DNA from: Lingula anatina
Lineage: Eukaryota; Brachiopoda; Lingulata; Lingulida; Lingulidae
Length of the DNA: 38,280 nucleotides
Assembly: GCF_001039355.2 (NCBI RefSeq)
Contig: NW_019775924.1
Coordinates: 23,299 to 61,578, forward strand
Direction: 5' to 3'
Shown here: in pieces, positions 32,919 to 38,280 of the stretch
How positions within the stretch are numbered: the first letter of the stretch is position 1
How the letters are laid out: every line of letters starts with the position of its first letter
Program-made: the position numbers and the translations under genes
The notes under the pieces: model-generated
The model's input: the letters and a program-made list of their open reading frames with translations, nothing else
What the model was told of the DNA's origin: nothing
Database searches by the model: none

Positions 32919-35101
32919 TTGCTGAAATGACATAGCCAGTACTTGTATTCAACTTAGCCTTTGAATAAACGAATTAAAGCACAGAACTTGGTCTCTAGAA
33001 AACTATAAGGCGTTACTTTCATTCCGTGCATTTGTTTCGGCATTTTTTCATGTGTTGTTACCATTCACAGTATACAGTGACAGTGGACAGACGCGTGACC
33101 ACAATGATAGCTTTACTGGCCAACAGTTACTGTGCCGCCACTTCAAATACCACGTGCACGTTGGTCAGTGCGACATCTGTCGGCAGACGCCGCCGGAAGT
33201 AAGTTCAGTTTGGTTGAAGTTGTTAACATTGAAACTTAACTGCATTTTTCTTTAATTTTTTAAGCGTACATGGAGTTACGTGCTTATCGAGATTAAAGTG
33301 ATTATACTGTACATTGCATTGGACACCCAATCGTTAAAACTATATTGGAAGGTTTGTGTAAAACAGCAAATCGCCCGTAAAATGCACACGTGCACCTATC
33401 CACAGATTTATTACTTTGCGTTATTTTAGGAGGACAATCGCCTCTGATGCCACATTCACGTACAACTATATCCTTCGTTCTCCCGGCTACCCCGTCGCTT
33501 GGCTCAACGATTCCAACTACTTGGACGTGGCCTTCTATGCCCTCACAACGAGCGGCGACGTCCTGTCAGTAACAGATCTGTTGACGGCAGTGCAGAGCAA
33601 TATAAGTGCATTGGAGGATGCACTGGGTGAGTGAACACTGTTACTCTACACTCGTGGGTAGTTTATTTTTATTTTTATTTCGTATATCTCATTTCTCTTT
33701 CTGCTCTCATCCTACATCTACTCCTCCTCCTACTCTAGCCCACTCCAGGTGTTTTCGTTTCAAGGTAAAAAGTACAGGGAAATATACCAGGTAATGCAGT
33801 CTTCTATGTGTTCTCGTCGGTGGCGCAGCCTGTTGCGTTACAGTTCAGAACTAACGTTCTACGCAATAGAGGATCAAGTTACTTAAAACATGATGAACAG
33901 AATATAAATATATCCAGCTTATTTCAGTCTGAGAGACATTTAAATACGTTCCCATGTAGTTTTACGTATTGCTTCTTAACACTAATTGACTAAGTACCCG
34001 TGTTCTGCGTTGACATAAATAAAACGTTTTATTCCACAGGCAACCACAGCGTTGTGGCGACAGCGGTGCTCAAGTCGCCCCCTCTAGCCTACGATCCCCA
34101 GCTGTCTACCACTCCGGAACCGCAGTCCTTGCTCTGGGTCATTGGCGTAGTGTTTGCAGTCGTTCTAGTCCTTGCGGTCATAGCGGTTGCCATTATATGG
34201 ATAAGGTAATGCGGATTTGACTTAATAATGCGTGTTACAATTAAAGAAAGGAGAACACTTTGTTTGGATTTTAATCTTAAAAGACGAGCGAAAAGGATAT
34301 AAAAGCAGTTCTTCACATAAAAAAGTCTATGAATCCGAGTTGTGGTTATATGTGTGTAAGCCAAACAGTCATTACTTATTTTCTTTGTTTTTGTTAATTA
34401 GGATAACATTCCTGTATGTTTAACTTTTTCTTTCAGGTTGTTGTGTCACTACCATTTACATTTACGAATTCATTTCCGAAGGAAAAATCTGATTAATTTT
34501 AATTCTCGTATTTAGCATGCTAGTCTACCATTCGTTCGAAAAATCATCTATTTAGGCCCCTTTTACATCTTTCCCGTAAATAAAGCCTCGTTTAGCAAAA
34601 CTACAGTATAGATTCACACAGTTGCCATGAACTGAAAAAACGAGGCTTCAGTTTTGGAAGAGATGGTTCTCTCATCGGATGCTCAATTAAAGATACGGTT
34701 GAAGTAGACAATATATATGTATTTGCTGTCTAGTTTAATTCGTCTTCCATATTCATGCAATGTATCCATCATTTCTCCTATATAGGAAAAAGTACATTTC
34801 CAAAACTTTGGCAATCAATCCCAGTCCGTTACCGACGGAAAGCGCATGCCCGGATGCCGAGGGCCAAGAGGTCAACCCAGAACGTTACACCGTCAAAAAT
34901 GAAGCAACCTCAGCAGACGATACCAATTTTGAAAACATAGAGGGCGCTACTTTTACCACGGCCGATGACGAACCCGGACCAAGCCATCGATTAGTTCGAA
35001 GGCAAACCACCCAAGCCATTCAAGCAGAGCGCCCACCTCCCACTCCGCCTAAACAGGCATGGGGCGAGTTATCTCAAGTTCGAACCACTTCAACTGTATG
35101 A
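3821..35101 (+). CDS. Giant MUC4-like transmembrane mucin (NIDO-AMOP-VWD-EGF-TM), 27 coding exons
   Basis: The exons are 3821-3926, 8615-22913, 23230-23394, 23695-23803, 24002-24153, 24533-24626, 25003-25170, 25687-25855, 26045-26207, 26449-26569, 26726-26860, 27150-27409, 27675-27843, 28234-28500, 28750-28979, 29351-29463, 29670-29869, 30138-30254, 30636-30755, 31087-31221, 31463-31585, 31940-32062, 32628-32731, 33071-33198, 33430-33626, 34040-34205 and 34786-35101. All introns are GT-AG with matching phases, and exons 3-27 sum to 1,347 codons plus a stop. The product has a signal peptide, about 4,700 residues of Thr-rich mucin repeats, NIDO, AMOP, VWD, seven EGF-like modules, a membrane-proximal domain with RRRRKR, one helix and a proline-rich tail. 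This order is that of MUC4-type membrane mucins, so an apical cell-surface barrier or adhesion role is inferred. The N at 17701 breaks the reading frame and probably marks an assembly defect, not a pseudogene. Confidence 0.88.
4101..4157. repeat. Dispersed repeat, copy 1
   Basis: A segment of about 50 bp containing TTTGATGGTAGATTGCTTCT and CTCATGTATCTGCC is nearly identical to 6420-6453 plus 6555-6570. Copy 2 is split by a retroposon tail. The family is not recognised. Confidence 0.65.
4641..4839. repeat. Inverted-repeat pair, possible small foldback element
   Basis: GTGTGGTGCCG at 4641-4651 has its exact reverse complement at 4829-4839. The inner sequence (TATCGAT on both arms) extends the pairing with a small offset. 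No target duplication is clear, so a mobile element is only a possibility. Confidence 0.4.
5300..5487. mobile_element. MITE-like element with about 57-bp imperfect terminal inverted repeats
   Basis: The arms 5300-5356 and 5431-5487 align as reverse complements without gaps at roughly three bases in four. The ends are TACTGGA / TCCAGTA and there is an exact inner block TCTCGGAGACTT. A TA dinucleotide lies at each outer end, as expected for Tc1/mariner-type target duplications. The left arm runs into a small palindrome, TTCAGTAGGTCTACTGAA (5355-5372). It is non-coding and only 188 bp, so it would be non-autonomous. Confidence 0.5.
6262..6355. repeat. (TTTA)n-(TTA)n microsatellite
   Basis: A compound AT-rich simple repeat changes from tetranucleotide to about fifteen trinucleotide units. 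It could be the worn tail of a retroposon. Confidence 0.85.
6416..6600. repeat. Dispersed repeat, copy 2 (interrupted)
   Basis: It matches 4101-4157 up to ATGTA at 6449-6453, then resumes with TCTGCCACTTCCAGCC at 6555. The interruption is the retroposon tail at 6454-6549. Confidence 0.6.
6454..6549 (+). mobile_element. Truncated retroposon 3' tail (SINE/LINE type) with ATGTA target duplication
   Basis: The insert contains TTTGTAAAGTGCATTGAAAT and GCGCTATATAAGAAATAAA, followed by (TTA)n. This is the layout of the conserved 3' end of many aquatic-animal SINEs and LINEs (known from general experience of such tails). ATGTA is present on both sides (6449-6453 and 6550-6554), and the uninterrupted copy at 4101-4157 shows the empty site. 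Confidence 0.65.
7322..7329 (+). promoter_or_regulatory. Possible cryptic TATA box inside intron 1
   Basis: TATAAAAG followed by CCGGCCC is a canonical-looking core motif within the intron. No first exon with a signal peptide follows it before 8615, so use as an alternative promoter is speculative. Confidence 0.12.
7789..7861. repeat. Short inverted repeat
   Basis: CACCTGGAGTGGG at 7789-7801 pairs imperfectly with CCCACACTCCAGGGGTG at 7845-7861. The segment is more GC-rich than the rest of the intron. No element family is recognised. Confidence 0.35.
8615..22913 (+). CDS. Exon 2: giant mucin domain and first strands of NIDO
   Basis: One exon of about 14.3 kb encodes most of the extracellular part. 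The first 150 residues are a Ser/Thr-rich, non-repetitive stem (QGTGESTTITLPGFVDD onward). Then come about ten 15-residue MPTTTIATTDDVTTI units (9085-9525), then 11-residue TTDAETTTSVL-like units, sometimes shortened to 8, to about 22700. Cysteine appears only at 22413 and in the NIDO start. NIDO opens with LYPFGTAAGD (22761) and GFPIYNARHDRVH before the CAC|GTAAGG donor (phase 0). The frame is codon-start residue 1 (mod 3) before the N at 17701 and residue 0 after it. Dense O-glycosylation is inferred from the composition. Confidence 0.88.
9085..9525 (+). repeat. N-terminal mucin sub-array, about ten 15-residue units
   Basis: The units read MPTTTIATTDDVTTI and MPITTVATADVETTT, alternating as an exact 90-bp pair at the 3' end of the array. 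They carry Met-Pro and Ile/Leu/Val positions that are absent from the main 11-residue repeat, so this is a separate repeat family. Confidence 0.8.
13608..15476 (+). repeat. Tandem 1026-bp duplication in mucin exon
   Basis: The segment at about 13608-14450 recurs at about 14634-15476 with a constant offset of 1026 bp (342 codons) and few substitutions. Both copies share a GACAGAT variant in the same register, which supports block duplication over convergence. Confidence 0.75.
14446..14785 (+). repeat. 66-bp tandem repeat, five copies
   Basis: Five near-identical 22-codon units of the form MSTTDVETTTSAVTTDTVTT plus TS occur in tandem. One or two further copies occur at about 13310-13390, 13620-13760 and 15500-15650. 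Each is a dimer of the 11-residue unit. Confidence 0.8.
17011..17700 (+). repeat. Perfect 342-bp tandem duplication ending at the N
   Basis: The segment starting GCAACAATGTCTACTGTAAC at 17011 repeats at 17353 with no difference that I can find. The second copy ends exactly at the N (17701). The unit is 114 codons. Confidence 0.85.
17701..17701. other. Ambiguous base (assembly gap or unresolved repeat)
   Basis: A single N follows the end of the second 342-bp copy. The mucin frame shifts across it, with codons in register 1 before and register 0 after. The sequence resumes in the same repeat type, so bases are probably missing here. Confidence 0.9.
20241..20837 (+). repeat. 297-bp tandem duplication in mucin exon
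   Basis: GACGCAGCAACAACGTCTAC at 20241 recurs at 20538, an offset of 297 bp or nine 11-residue units. Similarity is high over the first part of the unit and fades toward 20837. Confidence 0.5.
23230..23394 (+). CDS. Exon 3: NIDO domain
   Basis: It continues in phase 0 from exon 2 with ICDNGILQFNN, the conserved NIDO NG strand, and then TEATVAPFWSRSD. It ends KTE before GTAAGG. Confidence 0.85.
23695..23803 (+). CDS. Exon 4: NIDO domain
   Basis: It begins VYYQTYEKGDG, the usual NIDO V-Y-Y motif, after a CCCCCAG acceptor. It ends in phase 1 at GTAAGT. Confidence 0.85.
24002..24153 (+). CDS. Exon 5: NIDO core strand plus Cys-rich insertion
   Basis: FSALWVLVVTWTYLPPY is the NIDO W-V-x-V-T-W strand. 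It is followed by an insertion of about 30 residues with six cysteines (CSC, NCAAN, WCSRC) before the conserved NHFQAVLATDG in the next exon. The phase is 1 in and 0 out. Confidence 0.85.
24533..24626 (+). CDS. Exon 6: NIDO domain
   Basis: VNHFQAVLATDGQYSAVKF and IYPNGGINWFFE match the conserved NIDO strands. It ends in phase 1 before GTATGC. Confidence 0.87.
25003..25170 (+). CDS. Exon 7: NIDO C-terminus
   Basis: VAGFSAGDGSNTTY is the terminal NIDO G-x-x-x-G-D-G motif. It ends IGNTG at GTAAGA, phase 1. Confidence 0.87.
25687..25855 (+). CDS. Exon 8: AMOP domain, first half
   Basis: It closes NIDO with GEIGTFTFRLDN and opens AMOP with CYKWWRDE and CPCQVGQASND. The cysteine spacing fits the family. 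The exon is phase 1 in and phase 2 out. Confidence 0.85.
26045..26207 (+). CDS. Exon 9: AMOP domain, second half
   Basis: RHTVCYTTVF and SGMRQMCCYEND carry the remaining AMOP cysteines. It ends in phase 0 at GTAAGA. Confidence 0.86.
26449..26569 (+). CDS. Exon 10: AMOP-VWD linker
   Basis: ENCCVLSYGLCQLYYYHRPP and RDCTGYTQP are the Cys-rich link that joins AMOP to VWD in MUC4- and SUSD2-like proteins. The exon runs from phase 0 to phase 1. Confidence 0.85.
26726..26860 (+). CDS. Exon 11: VWD domain start with GDPH motif
   Basis: ALIWGDPHLMTLDGMNYTFN begins VWD. The GDPH tetrad (codons 26737-26748) is the known autocatalytic cleavage site in several mucins. It ends in phase 1 at GTAAGC. Confidence 0.88.
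27150..27409 (+). CDS. Exon 12: VWD domain, middle
   Basis: This long exon has several N-glycosylation sequons (NQS, NNT, NCT, NYT, NSS). It closes YDIGIAIVVKAEH at GTGAGT, phase 0. Confidence 0.84.
27675..27843 (+). CDS. Exon 13: VWD domain end
   Basis: GLVGVMNGDMADDFTPFNGT is the VWD G-x-x-G-x-x-N-G-D-x-x-D-D-F motif. It ends in phase 1 at GTAAGA. Confidence 0.86.
27900..27963. repeat. (CT)n-(CA)n microsatellite in intron 13
   Basis: A pyrimidine tract of CT units with scattered TTT changes into about ten CA units. Confidence 0.9.
28234..28500 (+). CDS. Exon 14: post-VWD region
   Basis: The junction codon is Trp (W at SSLF-like position of MUC4). It contains FCYTDGEDYATYNDPEFVPM and CLFDIAQTGD, matching the conserved segment after VWD in this family. 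It ends in phase 1 at GTACGT. Confidence 0.84.
28750..28979 (+). CDS. Exon 15: post-VWD beta-rich segment
   Basis: GNFPPVVIGPPSHRVNIGEY is followed by a likely Ig- or cadherin-like strand pattern ending ANLTVTFVAK. No named domain is certain. It has a phase 0 exit. Confidence 0.8.
29351..29463 (+). CDS. Exon 16: EGF-like module 1, first part
   Basis: EYCPCLNGGTCEQL is an EGF C-x-N-G-G-x-C start. It ends in phase 2 at GTAAGT. Confidence 0.83.
29670..29869 (+). CDS. Exon 17: EGF-like modules 1 (end) and 2
   Basis: CTCPDNYSGTHCED closes the first EGF. A second Cys-rich module follows (ACAATDDPC, CGPCPHGYSGDGKQC). The exit is phase 1. Confidence 0.84.
30138..30254 (+). CDS. Exon 18: calcium-binding EGF
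   Basis: DIDEC start, CVNVPGSYYCSC and GYTLAADGFSC give a complete cbEGF on a 1-1 phase exon. Confidence 0.88.
30636..30755 (+). CDS. Exon 19: calcium-binding EGF
   Basis: DVNEC start, CVNEVGSYRCMCDAGF and NGKDC make a symmetric 1-1 exon. Confidence 0.88.
31087..31221 (+). CDS. Exon 20: EGF-like module without DxxEC start
   Basis: It starts PTHPCDINSLGC and ends CGCKKGFSLLNGTECV. The calcium-binding Asp-x-Asp/Asn-Glu start is replaced, so calcium binding is unlikely. Phases 1-1. Confidence 0.82.
   Translation, partial: PPIRVTSTLLAAILPTAGVIIYLPLATRPVAARKDSPSSMARNV
31463..31585 (+). CDS. Exon 21: calcium-binding EGF
   Basis: DQDEC start, CQNTAGGYNCSCDAGYTL, ending YSCIG. Phases 1-1. Confidence 0.87.
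31940..32062 (+). CDS. Exon 22: calcium-binding EGF
   Basis: DIDECWLLRDGC, CVNTEGSFTCQCPAGL and NGRCTG. Phases 1-1. The donor is followed by a (GT)n tract. Confidence 0.87.
32070..32110. repeat. (GT)n microsatellite next to exon 22 donor
   Basis: GT repeats begin within 10 bases of the donor at 32063. Confidence 0.9.
32628..32731 (+). CDS. Exon 23: membrane-proximal domain, start
   Basis: ELPDDVMPVQNERRVPSNTE, then AIKISVIMSMER. The domain is unassigned and possibly SEA-like. Phase 1 in, 0 out. Confidence 0.75.
32886..32918. repeat. (AAT)n microsatellite in intron 23
   Basis: About eleven AAT/TAA units. Confidence 0.9.
33071..33198 (+). CDS. Exon 24: membrane-proximal domain with polybasic site
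   Basis: It begins YTVTVDRRVTTMIALLANSY and ends SVGRRRRK. The Lys codon is split across the intron. Two cysteines (SYC, TTC) could pair. Phase 2 exit. Confidence 0.78.
33430..33626 (+). CDS. Exon 25: membrane-proximal domain after the polybasic site
   Basis: It starts with RTIASDATFTYNYIL right after RRRRK, and ends SNISALEDALG. The alternating hydrophobic residues suggest a beta strand directly after the putative cut. Phase 1 exit. Confidence 0.8.
34040..34205 (+). CDS. Exon 26: stalk and transmembrane helix
   Basis: After STTPEPQS comes LLWVIGVVFAVVLVLAVIAV AIIWI (34129-34203), a single strongly hydrophobic helix, followed by basic RKK in the next exon. This fixes a type I topology. Confidence 0.88.
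34786..35101 (+). CDS. Exon 27: cytoplasmic tail and stop
   Basis: About 105 residues start RKKYISKTLAINPSP. It has an acidic middle and ends with PPPTPPKQAWGELSQVRTTS plus TV and TGA. PPPTPPK resembles an SH3 ligand. The terminal T-S-T-V fits a class I PDZ ligand (S/T-x-V). Confidence 0.86.
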
Positions 35102-35631
35102 AAAGGAGCAAGATAAATGTCACGGGACTGTTAACACGTACCGTATCAGCTGCCTTACGAAATGTGATTAGTCAGGTTTTTATGTGCCAAACACACAGAC
35201 ATTGTATAGTCGTTTTATCTCGAATTAATTGTTAAATGACCTCCAAAGTGGAAACGAACGGTTAAATCACTAACGTTTATATTTTAATAATGTTAGAACA
35301 TTATTTAAAAAGTAAGCATATTGACAATTAATGTGTGCCATTAATGGGGTAGACATATGACATCCTAAATAATTCAAGTTTACCTGATGAATATACATGA
35401 TAAGTCATAATTGGTAGACGTATATGTTTTTTTTTTTTTTTATTCAACTGTGTGTTAACAAAATCAATTCAAACACACAAACCGACTTGGTTTAGTACAG
35501 TACTTCAGTTGCCACAGGAGTCTCGCCCTTAACCGAGTCAGCTACTACGAGGAAATTTGTCATAAGTACATATTGAGTTGATCATATTTTTTATATATCA
35601 TTGAACTGTACCGGCGGATCAAGGGCTTTCC

Positions 35632-35669
35632 TGTGTGTGTGTGTGTGTGTGGTGGGGGGGGGGGGGGGG
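35632..35669. repeat. (TG)n plus 16-G run
   Basis: About ten TG units lead into GGTGGG and an uninterrupted G tract to 35669. Confidence 0.9.
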
Positions 35670-36829
35670 AGATAAAACTATAAATAGGACAATTTTTTTG
35701 TTTTTGTTTCGTTCCATTTGTTATATTTATTATTATGGAAAGGGGGAAACTTGGCCCAGTGTGTCCTGTAGATGGATCTGCTATGGAACAACACTGTTGT
35801 TTGCTGCTTTTGCCGTAGAAAAAGATATGTTTTATATAAGTACAATTGTATTCTGCCATGTGGGGCATCTTTTACTTTTTTAATGCGCATATTTTCAGCT
35901 TATTTATTGCATTTATTATTCAATTTATTTTGTAAAAATTGTGGAACGGGTGGTAATTCAGAAAAATGGGCTTGTTTCAGTGTTGCTTGAATTTATTTTA
36001 CACGTATTACAAATTTGATTTGATTTTGTTATTGAATGCATACAGGTGTACAGAAAACGTGGCCTTCACGCTACCGAAATTAGAACGAGATAATCAAGTG
36101 CAAATATTTAAAACGGAGCTCATTCAATTTGAGAATTGAGTCTGATGAGTAAACAATACCACTGACAAGCCCATTCAGCAGAAAATTCCCTCTTAATCCA
36201 CAAGTAACATTTCCTGCGTCTAAATTAGGAAGTGCGGGTAGGTCAATTTCATTAGTGACCCTGCATTGACTAAAGACGCATTTATAAATAATGTGTTTAT
36301 TTATGTAAAAACTGTGATAAGAGTAACATTTTGTTGTTAAGGGGAGATTATTTGTTTTCGTTTTTTATCATTTTGTTTGCTTTATATGCAATCTACTTGT
36401 TGCTATTGTTTCTGTGTTAAAATTTATTTAGTACACTGTAAGATATACTGCATGCAAGCTCATTTTTTTTAAACTGTTAAATGTATCTGAAAAGACATTT
36501 TGAAGAAAAAATAGACCAACTTCTTTTATTTTAGTTTGTCATTGGCACCACTGATAACAGGTAGAAGGGAAGGTCACTAAATGACGCAAGCCACTGTCCT
36601 AGAGTTGGGGTAATACAATGTCGTCAAATCTACGAAAGAGGATCCCAGTGTACGTTTTCAAGCTTTACACTTAATCAATTAAAGATATGAAGAAGTTGTA
36701 AGATAGGTGTGGAACAGGATGCAAAAAGTAATACTTAATGTATTTTTGGGATTACTGTATAAATCACCCCCTGTGAAATGGCTGCCATGTGTATCACTAT
36801 GGGAAAAACCTGTATATCCTTTGTCTGGG

Positions 36830-36835
36830 AATAAA
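36830..36835 (+). terminator. Candidate poly(A) signal
   Basis: AATAAA, the first canonical hexamer after the stop codon at 35099-35101. Confidence 0.45.
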
Positions 36836-36878
36836 GTTAAATGCAGTGGATTTAACTGAAATATTTGACAAATTTTTC

Positions 36879-36884
36879 AATAAA
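36879..36884 (+). terminator. Second candidate poly(A) signal
   Basis: AATAAA 49 bp after the first. A third lies at 37248-37253. Confidence 0.4.
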
Positions 36885-36979
36885 TTAAACTGCCTGTGAA
36901 CTACATGAAAATCTAGAAAAGTGTAAATGGTGAAGACCTGTCCCTGTGTCGTTCACAGCTGGGCAAGAGAGCCCCCTGC

Positions 36980-37034
36980 ACCCCCCCCCCACACCACCAC
37001 CACCACAAACACACAAATACACACACACACACAC
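36980..37034. repeat. C-run plus (CAC)n/(CA)n tract
   Basis: Ten C residues are followed by CAC units and then CA units. This is roughly the reverse complement of the tract at 35632-35669. Confidence 0.9.
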
Positions 37035-37521
37035 TTTAATGTGTTTTCATTACTTTGTACAGGTATGCGGATGTTGACACACTTACCCAACCCTAACCGT
37101 GTGTTACAAGGCCAACTGTCTGTCATACGGACCCTCATTTTCTTAACACGTAAACGTGATATAAATACCCTTCTACTTCTAGTACCTGTAAAGAAATATT
37201 CAAGTGACATTTGATGCGTCTCTATCAAATCTTGCCAGACACTTTCGAATAAACATTAAAAGGGTATTATCTTTGCTACATGTTCTAGGTTGATTACCTA
37301 ATTTACCAACCAAACATGAATGATTTATATAAAATGGGTGCTAAAGAGAACTTCGTGTCTTAATAATTGGCATTACTTCATAATCCATGGAGTATCTTGG
37401 CTAACCAAGAAATATAATCCATGCCTTTAGGTTATAATAAACGAGGTCAGAGAAATAAAAGTGTAAGAGATAAGCATGTTGTTATGAACGTCTGGGGTGA
37501 CCCAAGCATCGACCTCACCAG

Positions 37522-37554
37522 TGACGTCACAGTACCGGGATGACTCATTTGCAT
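37522..37554 (+). promoter_or_regulatory. Cluster of CRE, AP-1 and octamer motifs
   Basis: TGACGTCA (37522-37529, inside the palindrome GTGACGTCAC), TGACTCA (37541-37547) and ATTTGCAT (37547-37554) lie within 33 bp, about 115 bp upstream of a TATA box. These are consensus CREB, AP-1 and POU/octamer sites. Confidence 0.55.
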
Positions 37555-37667
37555 AATATGTTTCGGGGAAAGGAATTATCATAGTGAATATTGCGAAATG
37601 AAGGATGGGGATTTCGAGCAAACAAACATAGAAAATTACTCCCGGATACGCCCTAAGCCGAGAGCGT

Positions 37668-37675
37668 TATAAAAA
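37668..37675 (+). promoter_or_regulatory. TATA box of the downstream gene
   Basis: TATAAAAA with GC-richer flanks lies about 110 bp before the ATG at 37779. A start near 37700 would leave a leader of about 80 nt. Confidence 0.6.
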
Positions 37676-37778
37676 GGACGCAGTATTGCGCACTTAACAT
37701 TTCGTAACATTATCGTGATAGAGCAAGTCGTTAGTCGATAGATCATTTTCTGATAATTTTTTGTTGGTTATTACAATC

Positions 37779-37844
37779 ATGGAGACGTGTTGTGGCTGTA
37801 TGAATCTAAAACAGGGCTCCATTGCAAGTGCGATATGGTCTATG
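37779..37844 (+). CDS. First coding exon of a downstream gene (partial)
   Basis: ACAATCATGG is a reasonable start context. The exon encodes METCCGCMNLKQGSIASAIW plus SM and ends in phase 0 at a consensus donor, ATG|GTAAGTATG. A CC-G-C start followed by a Gly/Ala-rich turn into a hydrophobic stretch resembles the cytosolic N-terminus of small multi-pass membrane proteins. That is an impression, not an assignment. The later exons are outside the window. Confidence 0.6.
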
Positions 37845-38280
37845 GTAAGTATGACAAACTACAAAGAATAGAAGTAAAAGTATTATATGAATTTATTTAA
37901 AAATTGCCAAAAATGAATAGAGATATGAAAGATGCGGAGCAATATTCAGTGCGACAGCATTTCCTGACGTTTAACATGTGTTAAATGCATCACCAGGCAG
38001 GCGTGTAGGAAGTGGATTTTTCAGTAAAGGGATAAAATATTTCAGAAAAAAGTTTGAGAGGTTAGAGGAGGAAGAGGAAAAATGCAAAAAACCATGTACT
38101 GAGTATGCACTTGAAATTGCACCAGTTGATTGTGGTGTTGGCCGGCGAAGCAATCTTTTTATATAGGCCTACATTTGGCTTAAAGAAGTGAGCAGTGCTC
38201 CTTGGAACCTCCTCCCTGCTTTTTGCACTTTATTTAGGGTTGGCTTGGTTTCAAAGTGTTTGTTTGTGTGTGTGTGTGGT
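37845..38280 (+). other. Start of intron 1 of the downstream gene
   Basis: It begins GTAAGT. A 62-codon ORF at 37978-38166 lies inside but shows no splice or domain support. A (TG)n tract starts at about 38262 and reaches the window edge. Confidence 0.45.

Larger units (their letters stand above)
35102..36900 (+). other. Putative 3' UTR of the giant mucin
   Basis: No plausible coding exon is visible here. The first AATAAA after the stop is at 36830, so the 3' UTR may be about 1.75 kb. It contains a T-run (35427-35441), a GT/G tract and AT-rich sequence. Confidence 0.5.

Noticed and set aside
37085-37100. CCCAACCCTAACCG as telomere-like sequence
   Set aside because: It is a single imperfect unit with no repetition.
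37978-38166. 62-codon ORF with FERLEEEEEKCKKP
   Set aside because: It lies inside the first intron of the downstream gene with no acceptor/donor pair or recognised domain. It may be part of an unrecognised repeat.
1-38280. CRISPR array, tRNA, rRNA or prokaryotic operon features
   Set aside because: The tandem repeats are protein-coding without spacers. I found no tRNA or rRNA signature, and the spliced structure is eukaryotic.

Overview
The window is metazoan nuclear DNA. It has GT-AG introns, low gene density, AT-rich non-coding sequence, microsatellites and retroposon debris. It most resembles a marine invertebrate such as a mollusc, brachiopod or amphioxus, but the sequence does not settle the phylum.

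The window is dominated by one very large gene on the + strand (3821-35101, 27 coding exons by my reading). It encodes a single-pass transmembrane mucin with the domain order of vertebrate MUC4: signal peptide, giant Thr-rich mucin domain, NIDO, AMOP, VWD with a GDPH motif, an EGF/cbEGF series, a membrane-proximal domain with a polybasic RRRRKR site, one transmembrane helix, and a cytoplasmic tail of about 105 residues ending near a PPPTPPK motif. Every intron is GT-AG. All junction phases match except inside the mucin exon, where a single N at 17701 breaks the frame. The mucin domain sits in one exon of about 14.3 kb (8615-22913) built from 11-residue TTDAETTTSVL-like units, each usually with one or two acidic residues. 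It has almost no cysteine and little proline. Nested duplications of 66, 297, 342, 1026 and about 1300 bp show how it grew. The total product would be about 6,150 residues if the N hides only a base or two.

At the left edge a second, divergently transcribed mucin-like gene runs off the window on the - strand. Its signal-peptide exon is 879-954, and its repeat exon (1-511) carries nineteen 24-bp units that encode AVETTAAS. The two genes lie head to head, about 2.9 kb apart, which suggests a local cluster of secreted or membrane mucins.

The first intron of the large gene (3927-8614) holds small repeats: a MITE-like inverted-repeat element (5300-5487), an old dispersed repeat present twice, one copy of which was interrupted by the 3' tail of a retroposon with a 5-bp target duplication, and other inverted repeats and microsatellites. 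Downstream of the large gene are a long 3' UTR with candidate poly(A) signals at 36830 and 36879, then a compact promoter (CRE, AP-1, octamer and TATA motifs, 37522-37675), and the first coding exon (37779-37844) of another + strand gene that continues past the right edge.
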